This document shows, piece after piece, positions 45,143 to 57,454 of a DNA stretch of 64,000 nucleotides; the first letter of the stretch is position 1, and the number at the start of each line of letters is the position of its first letter. The stretch covers positions 53,596,001 through 53,660,000 of the forward strand of contig JAZBRS010000060.1 in assembly GCA_037176725.1 (NCBI GenBank), written 5' to 3'. The notes beneath the pieces are model-generated. The model did no database searches. It was not told the DNA's origin and saw nothing but the letters and a program-made list of their open reading frames with translations. A program made the position numbers and the translations under genes. This DNA comes from Posidonia oceanica (lineage: Eukaryota > Streptophyta > Magnoliopsida > Alismatales > Posidoniaceae).

Positions 45143-46698
45143 TGTAGATATCCCATTTTCACATTTCCCAGAGTTCATAGAGGACAGGGACTTCTGAGGC
45201 ACCAAAGATCACATGTCTAAGGCTTAACAACACATTTTCTAGATCTTCCTTGATTTCTTCAAGCATCACTTGATCCTACCTTGACTCAGGTTGTTAGCTG
45301 TGGTAGAGCCAACTCACTCAGACTCGTGGCAAGTCCGAGTACCCTGAATATCCTTATTTCTACTCAGATTCGTGGCAGATTTGAGTTAACAGAGATGCCT
45401 TCTTGATTTCATAGACTATCTGCAGTTTCCCGGCCTTCTATCTTGTTTCTCTGGCCAAAACTTGGAAAATAGGGCTGGAAATGACCTAAGCTTATTAGTT
45501 GCCAGCTGAGGAGGCGACCATCATAGGCGCCATTTAAGGAGACGACGAGGACGGAAGTCCTTCCAATAGGCGAGCTACTTTGTAGCCAACTGAGGAGGTG
45601 ACCCGGATAGGCGCCCCATCATCAGGTGACTATAGTAGACATCATCTAAAGGGGCGACTAACAAGTCATAACCGTTCTGGTAGTTGCTTTTCCACGGTTA
45701 ATCCTCACTAACCCCTCAACCTTTAGGCACCATCTCAACAGGCGACTAGACGGTTGCGGAATTGCCTCGGTCTTCCCCACGATCCTTGACCATTGGGCGC
45801 CACTACATGCGGCAACTAACAATCGTGGTCTCCTTCGAACCTCTTTTCCACGGTTATTTCACACGATCATCCCAATTGTTAGGTGCCAACTCAATCAGTG
45901 ACTAACCATCGTGGCCTCGTTCCCGGGTCTTCCTACACTTTGACCAAGCGGTTGCTAGGTTTAGGCGCCGCTCCAACCGGCGACTCAAACTAACTGCCAT
46001 TTTTCTAGAATTTTCTGAACTGCAACCGTCTCTACACTCCTAGAGTCTATAAATAGACCCCCTAGGCCGGTGGTTTGAGGGTCTGAACTTTGGAGAGAGA
46101 AATTCCCCGATCGAAATTTTAGAGAGAGGCAGAGCCCTATCAGTTTTGTGAGCCACCTTTAGAGAGCTAGATTCCCAATCTAGAAACTCTATCTCCTATC
46201 CTCAAGAGGTCACCAACCAAAGCTTCTATCTTCGATCCCAGAGATCCTGATCCAAGCCAGAGCTCCAACCGTACCTCCACTTCTACTCCACTGCAAACAG
46301 CACGAGGGTGAAGGGAGTATCTTCCAATCTTTTTATCTCATATTGCATTCCTTAGAATAGGACCCATAGCATATGCATGCGGGGAACAACCCCCGGTTAG
46401 TATTACGTTTAATTGCTTATGTTATTTTCTATCTACTTTTATTAACATTTACTACACTTGAACTAATCTACATCTTTTATTCTCATTTGTTTTGAAGGAA
46501 AGGAAATTGCTTACATAACATGAAGGAGCCGCTGGACGACATCCTGCTGTCGATCCAGTGATTCGAGTACTTACAGCTTCATCATCTCCCCCTAGGTGTC
46601 TTGTCTATCCAAAGGCGAGTGGCGATCACAATAGAGTTGACAACGTAGGTGGTGGCACAGTCATCTTCTTAAACACCCCTCCAAAATCCACATCCACA
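45141..46698 (+). mobile_element. Solo LTR D, same family as element C
   Basis: TGTAGATATCCC...CACATCCACA, 1.56 kb, colinear with both LTRs of C but clearly diverged. It interrupts the protease-RT linker of B. TATA box at 46047-46057. No internal sequence, so a solo LTR. Orientation is given by the TATA box and the R/U5 text. Confidence 0.9.
46047..46057 (+). promoter_or_regulatory. TATA box of solo LTR D
   Basis: CTATAAATAGA in the context AGTCTATAAATAGACCCC, conserved with element C. Confidence 0.75.
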
Positions 46699-46703
46699 GG
46701 GTG
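46699..46703. repeat. Target site duplication GGGTG, right copy
   Basis: Follows CACATCCACA; the partner overlaps the LTR start at 45138-45142. Confidence 0.6.
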
Positions 46704-48620
46704 ATTAGAGATGCAAATAGGCCGGTCAAGGATGCCAATGACAGTGGCATCGACAGGGACAGTGCTGCGGTTGGAGGGGAGGCAAAGGCGCTCTTTTGAA
46801 GATCCAATAGCTGGACGGTTGCTCTGAGGGATGAAGCGCCGGCACCTGTGTGTGATATGGTTGTTTCTCTGTAGTAGCGATGGAGGTCTTCCACAATGTT
46901 GGATATGCTAAAGCTGACGGCGGTATGGCTAATAACGCCGCCTGCTTTGCTTGTGGAGCTGCTGATGAGGTAGGCTGAGTCACGCCGTCGCATGAATCGA
47001 CTGATTGCACCCCCAGAAAAGGTAACTTCTGTACTGGTGCGGCTGCAGCTGCGAGTGGACAAGTGGCTAGTGCCTGCACAAGTGCTCCTGATTCTTGAGC
47101 TGTCAATGTAGCTGTCATAGGCACTAGTGTAGCTGCAGAGGGGGAAGAGGCTATCATTTCTGACATAGAGTTTGCAGAATCTACCACTGTACCAGTAGAG
47201 GGAAGGGCCAAACAAACTGACTGGGAGTTTGCAGGGCTGATCTAGGCTTCTTCCTTGGACTGTGCTTGGGCAACCATGCTGAACTGCTCCTCATCAGAAA
47301 AGTAGTCCTCTATACAGACCCACTCCTCTGTCGGCAGTGGGGGGCTCCGACACGGTGCTGGCTGGGCTGTTGCTGGGCTTGTGTTCGGGTTGAGAATACC
47401 TACACTGACAAAGTTAGTGAGGTCCCAAGGGATCACGAGCTTCTGTCCACTTGAATGCAGGCGCTCACCATCGCAGGGCTGCCATTCATATCCCAGGCCT
47501 TGGAACTTTTTGCGCTCCTCGATCGCAACCGGCTCAGTGATCCCTTGGCCGTGATGCCCAAGTGGTGTTTCCTTCTGATAGCCCCACCTGCGGCAAATGT
47601 TCTCGACCATCCTGGAAGGGTTACAATGAACGGCTAGAGAGCTGACACGCTCAAGAAGAGGGATAAAGTTAACCGGCTCAAACCGGTTAACACGGTACAT
47701 GGTATCTGACGGCTTAGGATCAAATTGGATAGTTTGCCGGGATACATAAGAGACCACCTCGACCGGTTCCTTGTCAAAGTTTTCTACCATGACAACGATG
47801 ACATTGTCGCCCCAGCGAAACTTGATCATGTGGTGGAGGGTCGAGGAGATCACTTGATGCTTGTGCAGCTAAGGGCACCCAAGCAGAAGATTAAAAGAGG
47901 ACTCCAAGTCGACGACATAGAATTCTACTTCGAATTCAACCGGACCAATGGTAAGAGGAATAACTAGGATCCCCAAAGAATCATGGTGCGTATTGTCAAA
48001 AGAGGTCATTCCCTTCACGGCTGGCGTGATATCCTCGGCTTTGAATCTGAGCTTCAATGCTGTGTGCAGGGGACAGACGTTAAGGCTTGACCCATTATCG
48101 ACCAGTGAGAGGGGAATGCAGAACCTTTTGAATTGCACCGTGATAAACAGGGGCTGATTATGATTAGTCCCCACTAGAGGCAGTTCATCGCTCGAGAAAG
48201 AGATGACCTGCGGCTTCGCGATCATACCCACCATATTTTCCAAAGTTGTAGGCTCGATGGTTTGGGACACATGGGCGGCCTGGAACACGCGGAGAAAAGC
48301 CTCTCGGTGTTCGCGGGAAGAATGTATCAGGTCCTAAATGGAGATGTCAGCCTTGATTCAGCTGGGCCATTATGTCAGCTGAAGGCTGGTCTTTTTTGGT
48401 GGTGGGGATAATGGCTCTGGTGGTAGGTTCTGTAGAGGTGGGATCAGGGGATTGGTCTACTGGTGGTTGGCTCACAGGTGGGGAAGGGCCTGCTGGTGGT
48501 TGGCTCACAGGTGGAGTAGGTTTAGGGGGGTTAGGCCTGGCTATTGGGGCTGCAGGTCTGGTTATTGGGCCGACAGGTCTGTGGACCCTCCCCGACCACG
48601 TGACATCTGTACACATTCTT
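46699..48620 (-). pseudogene. Protease and following linker of element B
   Basis: Minus strand: a proline-rich linker (about 48350-48620), then an aspartic protease (about 47850-48200; NQPLFITVQFKRFCIPLSLV, VDNGSSLNVCPL, SSFNLLLGCP), then a linker (RVNRFEPVNFIPLLERVSSL, NICRRWGYQKETPLGHHGQG, EEWVCIEDYFSDEEQ) running into low-complexity Ala/Ser/Thr-rich text to 46699. The order matches element A. A stop near 47875 splits protease from its C-terminal strand, and further breaks lie near 48340 and 47240. The protease active site again reads D-N-G. Confidence 0.85.
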
Positions 48621-51254
48621 GCAGCATAGTCGTATGGAACGCGATGGGTATCCCTGGTTAAGTTGATTACCAGGGGAGCACGAGCTTCGAGCTCGAGAGG
48701 GGCCGCTGGGATATTTGCTAGAGGATGGATGGATGTGAGATGCTACCAGGAAGGCTGTGTTGGCTCTAGTTGGGGTCTAGCTTGCAGGCAGACTTGGGGT
48801 TGAGCCTCTGGTCGTATGGTGGGCCTCGCAATGGCACGCTCCGGCTTGGCGTCCAGCCAGATCATGTGAATCCCCGACTCGGAGCTGGCAAGCGCCGCAA
48901 GATAGAGGGAAGGAGAAACATGCACAGAAATGTCTTGAATAAGATCAGAAGGGTCCACAATAGACGTAGCAGACCCTGAGGGGAAGAGAGAATGTACACC
49001 TGAAGTCTCCGCGCTTCCCGGGCCAGAATGCTCCGGCAAAGGTTGGTGGACGATGCTTGGATTGTGGGGAGCTGTCCCTAATGCAGAGGGGGATGCTGAT
49101 GGAGGGGTAGATGAAGATGCTGCCTCCCGTGTGTTGATACTGATGACCTTTCGGTCAATCAGGTCCTACACTGCTCCCCGCAGAGTGAGGCAACTATTCG
49201 TCGAGTGCCCAACAACTCAATGAAAGTCACAAACTTGATCCGTCCTATACCACCTCGAAAGAGGGTTCGGTGGTGGGCGGATCTTGGGGGGCGTGAGGAG
49301 CGACGCTACCTTAGGGAGGACGGCGCTCAGCAGCTCCACTAGCTGAGTGAAGCGACGCTGATGGTTAGGCTGTCTCTGCCCTTGGTATTATCCTTGCCAG
49401 ACCGGTGCGGTAGGATAGACTGGGCAGGCGGTGGTGGTGATCTGTGGTGTGTGAGGTGCGCTAGGTGTGGGTGCAAACACTACCTGATTCGGGCCAGGCG
49501 GAGCTACCATGTGGATAGGAGCGGCAGGAGAGTCAACGTATGCAATTGTGGTCTGCGGGGGATCCGTCCTTCTAGGGTTGTTGTTGTTGCCGCCGCCGTT
49601 GTTGTTGGTGTTGCTGCTCTGCCGCCATAGCCGCTGCTGGGGGAGGTGGCTTGCTTGGCGAAGATGGAGAGTGCTGGAAAATTACCGCTCCGAAGGGTGC
49701 TCTCCACACATGTGCCGACCCGAATCAGAGATGTAAAACTAGTGACAGCCTGGATGGCAAGCAGAGCCCCAGTAGATGGCTGCGCGCTTCGAATTACAAT
49801 CTCGATAGATTCCTCATCAAAGGGTCTATCGCAAACTTGTGCAGCAAGGGCGCGCCAACGGCCGACGTACTCCTCGAACGGCTCGTTGTTTCTTTACTTG
49901 AGGGCGATAAGGTCCTCGCGCTTAGGGACCAAGTCAAGGTTGAAGGAGTACTGTTCCAGGAACACCCTGCTAAGGTCGTTCCAAGTCTTGATGGTGGCCA
50001 TATCAAGTGATGTAAACCACTTGAGGGCCGAGCCAATAAGACTCTTCTGAAACAGGCGGATCAATAACCTGTCATCAGCCTGAAGCTGAGCCAAGTCTCC
50101 ACAATACTCCTTCAAATGGGCGATGGGGCAGTCCCTATCATTGTATTTATTGAAGGCCAGGATTTTGAACTTCGGTGGGAGTACTGCCTTTGGAAAGCAA
50201 CAGAGGTCCTGGAATTGGTAGGAGTGGAAGTCCGTGCCCTGCACTTAACGAAGTGCTTTCTCTAGAACGGCAAACCTGTCGTCGTTGGACTCTGGAGTTG
50301 CTGCCAAAGGTGATGGGACAGTGGGGGTAGGGACTACATACGCCATTTGGGTCGCACCGAGGTGCTCCTCTGGATCCACCATCGCGTCGCCTGGTGATGC
50401 AACGGGATGGCTGGTGTATCCATGCAAATGTGCAGTGGATGCTGTGGGTTGTGCAAAGTATACAGGGGAAGGAAATTGCTGATGTACAAGATGAGGGTAT
50501 GCAGGATGCTGTGCAGTGAATTGTGGAGATTGTGGGAGCAACAGCTGCTGCAGTGGCATGGTGCCAGGCAACGGGTCAGAGAAGTGCTGTGCTTGAACCA
50601 ACCCGAGGGGCTTGCCACTAGGTGGTGGAGGTGCATGCTGTGTGGTGAATGAAGTGTGTGCAGAGGGGGGAGGCTGCGCCCCTATCACCGGAGCAGAGAG
50701 CAGCTGGGGTGATGGCCGGGGCTGCAGTGCAGCAAGGAATGCCTGGAGAGCAGGAACAGGATGCAGAGGGATCTCAGGTGTAGAAGGAGCTGGAGGAGGG
50801 TGGGCAAACAGAGCCATGTCTTGAAAGATCTGGGCAAGCATTGCCAAGCACTGGTATCGCTCTTCAGGGGTCCTGTCAGTGGGAATGCTGAATTGCAGTG
50901 CCAATGGGGGACCAGATACAAGAAGGGGGACATAGACTGTCTAGGAGGATAGGATCCTATGGCGGGAGCCGCTGTAGTAGAACCAGTGCCATAAATAATA
51001 TGGCCCTGGGGATCAGAAGGAGTCGGAACGGTCTCCGGAAAGCGAGAGGCAGTCAACAAGGTAGCCTTAGTGACAGGATCTGGAGGGGCATAGACTTGCC
51101 CAGACCCTACGGTGCGCAGGGGTCCCCTAGAGCTAAAGGGGGGAAACCTCGGCGTCGTAAGGGGCACAGAGGGTGTCAAGACGGGAGTCGAAGGGACCGA
51201 AGTAGAAACCCCCACGACTGTGGTGAGCAAAGGCTCGATGGCGCACTGGTCCAT
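48621..51254 (-). pseudogene. gag: Gag of element B
   Basis: Probable start ATG at 51252-51254 (MDQCAIEPLLTT). A Pro/Gln-rich N-terminal half has a frameshift near 50900, and the frame continues as LQFSIPTDRTPEERYQCLAM. The Gag capsid-like domain lies at 49894-50244 (ILAFNKYNDRDCPIAHLKEY, LLIRLFQKSLIGSALKWFTS, FLEQYSFNLD), with a TAA at 50245-50247 just before it and another at about 49894, after which NNEPFEEYVGRWRALAAQ continues. A zinc knuckle C-x2-H-x3-G-H-x4-C is at 49190-49231, with a stop inside it. This shows what element A has lost. Particle protein; not functional here. Confidence 0.82.
49190..49231 (-). other. Gag zinc knuckle of element B
   Basis: CDFH, then a stop codon, then VVGHSTNSC: spacing C-x2-H-x3-G-H-x4-C, 14 codons, as in element C. 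Confidence 0.65.
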
Positions 51255-52393
51255 AGCTGACTGCGAGCGGGTAAGAATAGGGCTGCGACGGAAGGGTGAA
51301 GGATGACGCTTAGGAGGAGCTATAGTCGCGAAGGCGAATAGCTCAGAAGAAGAGGGTCAAGAACAGGTGACACAATAAAGGTGTCAGTGAAGCGAAGCAC
51401 TCAAGCTCCGACAAAGGGAACTCGCTCACTGATCTCTGTTGCAAACAAAGCAAACAGGTGTTAGAACCTGAAAGAAAAATGCAAATGCTTAGTTGGTGGT
51501 ATGAATGTATTCATGCAAATGATATGCTTTCTAGCATGCTCTCTCACACCAATCTAGTGTGTCCTAATAAGTCGTCTACTTCGGACTCACAAGTGTGTGG
51601 GTCACCGACTCAATCAGAAAATAAGGCTCCCATCTAGACCCTGGCCCAGAGCTCAGGTACAACGAGTGGCGCAGTAGTGGCCTTGACCCTGCCGAGGCAT
51701 GGGCTGTACCCTCTAGTAACACCGACACGACCCCTGATAAGGGGAGACAGACCGATCGACTCGCCCTGTGCCAAAGCAACTTGATGAGAGACCGGGACTA
51801 TCCTTCTCAGACTGATAGCTAGACTCAGATGAGAAGATGCATGCCCTAAATGATGCTTCATGCAAAATGATTAAAGTTTTTTAATCTTGCGTATTTATTA
51901 ACCCAAGGGGGTGAAGGTGTGTTGAGGTCTCTAGTAGATCCGAGATTTGACTTTTACTTGCTGTTTTTATTTGCCAAGGGGAGGGGACAACCAGTCTCTA
52001 CTTGTCCTTAAGCCTAGAGCAAAAAAGGGAAGAAAACATCCAAACATGGCAAGCAATCAACACACATCACAGCAAAAAGCATGCGCATGGCATGTGCAAG
52101 TATTCGTAGACATGATTGTGAGGGGAAAACATTCATCATATCAAAAAGCAAGTATGCAGGACATGTGCGTGTGTAGTGGCATAGCAAGGGTGTAAAACAA
52201 AGCAATTACCATTCAAAAGGCATGTATTATTGTGCCAAACAAGTATTTAGGCATACATTGTGCGAGAAAGTAAAGTAATGACAAGCCAGCAGATAAATAA
52301 GTAAAGACAAATAAGCAGTAGAGCATGTAAGGGTAAAGCAAGCAATAAAGCATATAAATAGGCAAGGCAAGCAAAGCCGGAGTCTGAATCCTT

Positions 52394-52406
52394 AGCAGAG
52401 TCGCCA
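52394..52406 (-). promoter_or_regulatory. Second primer-site-like sequence of element B
   Basis: Minus strand TGGCGACTCTGCT followed by ...GACTCCGGC, a degenerate repeat of the primer site at 52534-52548. Confidence 0.4.
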
Positions 52407-52533
52407 CTGTGCGACTCGCAAGGAATTGAGACAGGCGAGCAAGCAAATAGACAAGGCAAAGGCACAAGGCAAGCAAAGAATGCAAAACCCAAGCGGCGAG
52501 AAAGCCAAAAACGAAAGCCGGAGTCTAGTATCA

Positions 52534-52548
52534 CCAGCGGAGTCGCCA
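52534..52548 (-). promoter_or_regulatory. Primer binding site of element B, tRNA-Arg-like
   Basis: Minus strand TGGCGACTCCGCTGG. Its complement ends CCAGCGGAGTCGCCA, which agrees with the 3' end of plant tRNA-Arg(ACG) as I recall it, the primer class of Ogre/Tat elements. It starts 6 nt inside the element if the LTR edge is TGATCTCGAAG at about 52555. Confidence 0.6.
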
Positions 52549-54943
52549 CTATAGTGATCTCGAAGTTCGGATCGTCCATGCACGCTGCTAGAGCTCGCGT
52601 GCACCAATCGGAATCGGGTTCACTATTAGCGGGTGTATCCGAGAAGGGAAACTTGACTCGAAAACACCGAAAATATGAGAAAAAGAAAGATAAGACAAAT
52701 CAAAGTCGCCACCGTGTCTATTAAGTCGGGAGACAAGGAAAATCAGAGAAATGCATGAAAAAACATGCAAAACCAAGCAAAAAGATGCAATGCTATGCAA
52801 AGAAGATGACTCGTGCCAAGGACGAGGGCAAAATAGTCATTGCAGGCCAGAGAAAGGGTAAGCACTCCTGTTACACATGGGGAAGGTGTTAGGCACCCCC
52901 GACACGCCCGAGGAATCTGTCTTTCTAGGCTTACGCTCGCTTATGAGGGATGATGCATGCTTTGGATGCCTAAGTGCCATGAATGCCTGCTAAATGATGT
53001 GCTTGAATGCTTAAGTGCTAGATATGCTGTGATTATATGCCAAAGTGTGTGTTCTAAATGATGTAATGCACAAGGAAAGTAAACGTGCAACCTATGTGCT
53101 CAGTAGCGCTGTCAATGTTCCGAACCGGACGGATCCTGGTTCGCGAGAACTCCAGACAGTAAGCATCACTGCCCTAATGCAAATGCAGGCAATAAAACAA
53201 AACACCGGTAAAACCACGCAATGTAAATGTACATGCAAAGGGGAAAAGGGTAAAGGTAGAAAAGCCAAGTAAAACCACGCAATACAAGTGTGAAACAAGC
53301 AAAGGGGAAAGAAAACAAGGGCGTGAAAGCCTAATCTACATGCTCGTGAAAACAGGATGCGAAAACAATGCATGCAGTGCAAATGACAGGCAAAGAGTGA
53401 TTCAGATGGACTTATCTTGAGGATCTGAAGCCTGATCTGAGATAACTTTGGTTAGAATGAAAGATCATTCAATTAGGAAGACCTGGACAGTTAGATCGTG
53501 AAAATCCAATGGTCCGATCAAAAGTTATTCAAGAATCAAATCAGAAGGCTCAAGGGCCAGAAAAAGTGGTCTAATAGGGACCTAGGTGCAAATTACCCCT
53601 AAGTATGTGTGAAACAGGGTGTATGCATGTAGAAGATGTTGAGAATGCTTAAATGGATGCAAGAATGCAATGTGCTATGATATGGGAGTACAAATGCATG
53701 TAGAAAATGCAATGCAGGGACCTAAGTGTAATTAAGGAAAACTACAGGGGCCTATGTGCAAAATGTCCCTATGGGTGTGCAAAACAGGGTGGATGCATGC
53801 AGGAATGATGATGCAACAGTGCATGGGCGAGTGCAATGCTAAATAGAAGGTATGCATGCAAAAATGCAAGAAAATGACCTAATTGCAGTTTTAAAAACAT
53901 GCAGGACCTAAATGCAATACCAAGAAAGCATGCAAACATGCAAAAGTTGAAAATAGGGATTGACATGCAATTTCAGAAAACAGTTGGACCTTAAAACAAT
54001 GCAATGTGGTTTCAAAATGCAACTTAAATGATGCATGTATGCAAAAAGGACTGATATGCAATTACAGCATTTTTCTGAGTTTTTTAGCAATGTAATATAG
54101 TTTAAACAGGATTTAAATGAACTCAGAACATGCAGCTGGACTAATGTGCAAATAAAACATGTTTTTGGGTTTTTCAGCAATGCAATATAGTTAAATGCAG
54201 ATTTAAATGAATAAATGAACTGATGTTGAACTAAGATGCAATTTTGAAAACATGCAGTACTTTATTTCAATGCAGTATGATTTAAAATGTCATTTAAATG
54301 ATTTTCAAACCAACAGATGGACTGAAATGCAAATATTTAAACATGCAGCATTTTAATGCAATGTGATATGGTTTTAAATGTCATTTAAATGAAATGCAAA
54401 CCAACAGAGGACTGGAATGCAAATATTTAAACATGCAGCATTTTAATGCAATGTGATATGGTTTTAAATGTCATTTAAATGAAATGCAAACCAACAGAGG
54501 ACTAGAATGTAAATATTTAAACATACCAAAGTTTATTTTAAATCAATATGGTTTAAAACAGATGTTAAATGATTTTCAACCCATGCAATGGACCCAGATG
54601 CAAATAAATAAATATGCTGTATTTTAATGCAATGTAGTATAGTTTTAATCAAAATTAAATGAAATGCAAACCAACAGAGGACTGTAATGCAATTTAAACA
54701 AAACTAAGGACTAAAATGCAATGCATGTTTTAAACTAACTTTCAGATGCATTTTAAATAAATGTATGAAGGACCTTTATGCAAATAAAGTGCGACAGAGG
54801 GCCAGACTGCAATGCAATATGGCTTTAATCAGAAATTAAATCAAATTCAAACCATCACAGGATCCAAATGCAAATAAAATAAACTGAGGCAAATAAAATT
54901 AATGCACCGAACCAAAAGAAAAATCAAAACTATACAACGCTAC

Positions 54944-54975
54944 AGTGCTACAGTGTCTTTCGACACTGTAGCGCT
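54944..54975. other. 14-bp LTR hairpin with ACACTGTAGC arm
   Basis: AGTGCTACAGTGTC and GACACTGTAGCGCT pair at 13 of 14 positions around the loop TTTC, at the border between AT-rich and GC-rich LTR sequence; compare 2354-2383. Confidence 0.7.
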
Positions 54976-56684
54976 GCAGCTGAAGAAGGAGGGCTACGCG
55001 GCGGCGGTTCGGCGAGCAGCAGGCCCGGTCGAGGGTCCAGAAGGTTGGAGTAGGTCCAGAGGAGCACAACGATGGTCTCAGCAGTGATCAGCGATGGCTG
55101 GTGCGTCCTGGCGGAGGAGGGCCTGGAACGGTGCGGAGAGGATCGGGGGGGCTAGCTGGCATCCTGGCGATGCTCGGGAGAGGCTTCGGAGCAGTTGCGG
55201 AGGACCGGAGCGCACGAGGGATGGCGGCAGAGCTCAGTGCTCGTTAGGGAAGACGACACTGTAGCGGTGGGGGCAAAACCCTAGACTAGGCCTCTAATCC
55301 AACTTCTAATTAGCTAGTAAGCATAAATAGCAAGCATAGAGCAAGGAAATGGGGTCGCTTACCCTTGAAGCGTGCCGGAGCTGGCTAGCGACGTCGAGTT
55401 GCCTCCTGGAAACTGCAGTGGTCTGCTGGGATGCTGCGGAGGTCGACAGAGCACAGTGGCGATCAGAGCTTGCTCGTGGCGTTGCGGCGAAGCTTTCGGA
55501 GCGCTCAGACGTGAGCTTACGAGCTCAGGCGAAGAGAACGGATTTTTGGGTGTCAACTGCGGATTTTTGGCTCGGCTCTAACTAGTGGCTCTCTGGTTGC
55601 TCGGTGGTGGTTGCTTGGGTTTGTGGGGATGTGGTGAAGGCTATGGAGGGGTCGATTGTGGGTTCTGGATGGCTGGAGTGGATTGGGTGTTCTGGGGTGT
55701 TTTTGGGCAGAAGCAGTGCGAAGGTGTTTGTAGTGGAGAGGGTAGTCTATTGGGTGTTAGGTGATGAGCTGGGGATCGAGTGAGGAAGCTGGGTGTCTGG
55801 TGAGTGGGATGGAGGAATCTGGGGGGCTGGGAGTGGGTGTGTGCATGTGTGTGTGAGGTGGAAGCTCTAGTTTGCTAATGGGTGCTCTCTGGTTTTCTTC
55901 TCACAAAATTCTGTTGTTCTTTGGTTGCCGATCCATTGGAAGGGAAGAAGAGGATTGGTTTTTGTTCTGGCGAGACCACTCGAGTGGGCGTGGCTTGTGT
56001 AGAAGCTTGGGATGGGTTTGGGTAGGTCTGGCAGGGTGTTGGCAGTGAGGGTGGAGGTCGACGAAGGGCTGTGCTTGTGAGACAGCCATCGCCGAAAGAA
56101 GGCATGCGGCAGAGGGGTGGAGTGTGCGGCCGTGTAGGTGGTTGTGAGAAGCTGTGAGTGCAGATGGGTGGCAGTCGAGGTTGAGTGTGGCTATTTTCAA
56201 ACGGGGAGGGAAAAGAGAAGGAGAGGAAGAAGAAGGGGCCAGACCTGTGGAAAGAAAGAAGGAAGAAATAGGAAAAGAGGAGGAAAGAAGAAGGGCCGGG
56301 CCCATAGGAAGAAAAGGAAAAAATAAGGAGGAGAAGGCCGGGCCGTGGGAGGGAAAAAAGAGGAAAAAAAGGAAAGAAAAGGAGGAAGGCTGGGCAGTGT
56401 GGGCTGGGCCGGAAATGGAGAAAAAAGAGAAGAAATGGAAAAGAAGAAAGAAAAGAAGAGGAAGGAAAAGAGAGGGAAAAAGGATTTAAGTTTTGAGTAT
56501 TTTTAAGTGATTGTTTGTTTTAAGGTTTTAAATGTTTTCCTAGGATTGTTTTCTAGGTTTTTAATTGTTTTTCTAAATTGTTTTGTTGATTGTTTTTAAG
56601 ATTTTGTTTTCAATTGTTTTTTTAACTTGTTTTTCTTGAATGGTTTTCTAAGTTTTTAAATTGTTTCTCTTAGGTTTTTAATTT

Positions 56685-57075
56685 GTTTTCTTTTTAGTTT
56701 TGTGTTTTGTTCTTTTGTTTTCTTTTAAGTTTTTATTCTTTTGTTTTCTTTTAAGTTTTTAATTTGTTTTCTTTTAAGTTTTGTTTTTTGTTCTTTTGTT
56801 TTCTTTTAAGTTTTTATTCTTTTGTTTTCTTTTAAGTTTTTAATTTGTTTTCTTTTAAGTTTTGTTTTTTGTTCTTTTTTTAAGTTTTTAATTTGTTTTC
56901 TTTTAAGTTTTGTTTTTTGTTCTTTTGTTTTTTTTTAAGTTTTTATTCTTTTGTTTTCTTTTAAGTTTTTAATTTGTTTTCTTTTAAGTTTTGTTTTTTG
57001 TTCTTTTTTTAAGTTTTTAATTTATTTTCTTTTAAGTTTTGTTTTTTGTTCTTTTGTTTTTTTTTTAAGTTTTTG
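56685..57075. repeat. T-rich tandem repeat of the B LTR
   Basis: About four to five copies of a block of 75-95 bp made of TTTTCTTTTAAGTTTTTAAT, TTGTTTTCTTTTAAG and TTTTGTTTTTTGTTC phrases. Confidence 0.75.
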
Positions 57076-57454
57076 CTTAATTGTTTTTCCTAATTTTAAT
57101 TATTTTTCTAGAGTTTTAAATGTGCATGTTTTTTAGGGCTTTGGAATGTGTAAGTTTTTAGGGTTTGTCCGATGGATTTTCCTAAGGTTTTTGGATTGGT
57201 TTTTTCTAGGTTTCTGTGGGTGGTTTTCCTAGGATTTTTAGGGTTTAGGGTTTAAGTGACCTGGGGCTTCTAGGGTTTTGTGAGTGGTTTGGTTTAGAAA
57301 ATGGGTGTGATTCTAGGTTTGGTTTTCAGGATTTTATTTGAAGTTTGTCTAAAGTTTTTAATTTTCTGGTTTTTTTTGTGGTGTGGGGTTTCCTAAGTCA
57401 TCCCAGAGAGAAAGAGAGAGCCACTAAGCAGGGATCAAAAGTGGGGTGTCAACA

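Larger units (their letters stand above)
51255..52554 (-). other. Leader region of element B
   Basis: Between gag and the 5' LTR in the minus sense; no coding signal. It contains primer-site-like sequences at 52534-52548 and, about 140 bp further in, at 52394-52406, each followed by GACTCCGGCTTT, so a duplicated segment. The rest is unremarkable. Confidence 0.6.
5512..57454 (-). mobile_element. Tat/Ogre-like Ty3/gypsy element B, interrupted by four insertions
   Basis: The element reads right to left: 5' LTR (about 52555-57454), leader, gag, protease, RT, two RNases H, integrase. Its pieces are 46699-57454, 43330-45140, 33459-33904, 11822-13709 and 5512-5921. Order and reading direction are continuous across every gap, and each gap is flanked by a 5-bp direct repeat, so the gaps are nested insertions. 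The archaeal-type RNase H and absence of a chromodomain place it in the Tat lineage. All coding parts carry stops or frameshifts, so it is an old, dead copy. Compared with element A it lacks the ORF and tandem repeats between integrase and the 3' LTR. Its own 3' LTR is either the LTR at 1-5511 or lies left of the window. Confidence 0.85.
52555..57454 (-). mobile_element. 5' LTR of element B
   Basis: The right end GGGGTGTCAACA (57454) joins F gag. Alignment with the other long LTRs begins at AATCGGAATC near 52607. I place the left edge near 52555, next to a primer site, but it could be 52600 (TGCACC). It shares the AATGCAA-rich stretch (53600-54900), a GC-rich block (54950-55560), a GA-rich tract (56180-56490) and a T-rich tract (56500-57130), but lacks the 30-bp array and is clearly diverged from the LTRs of A, E and the left edge. 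It is the oldest subfamily here. Confidence 0.82.
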
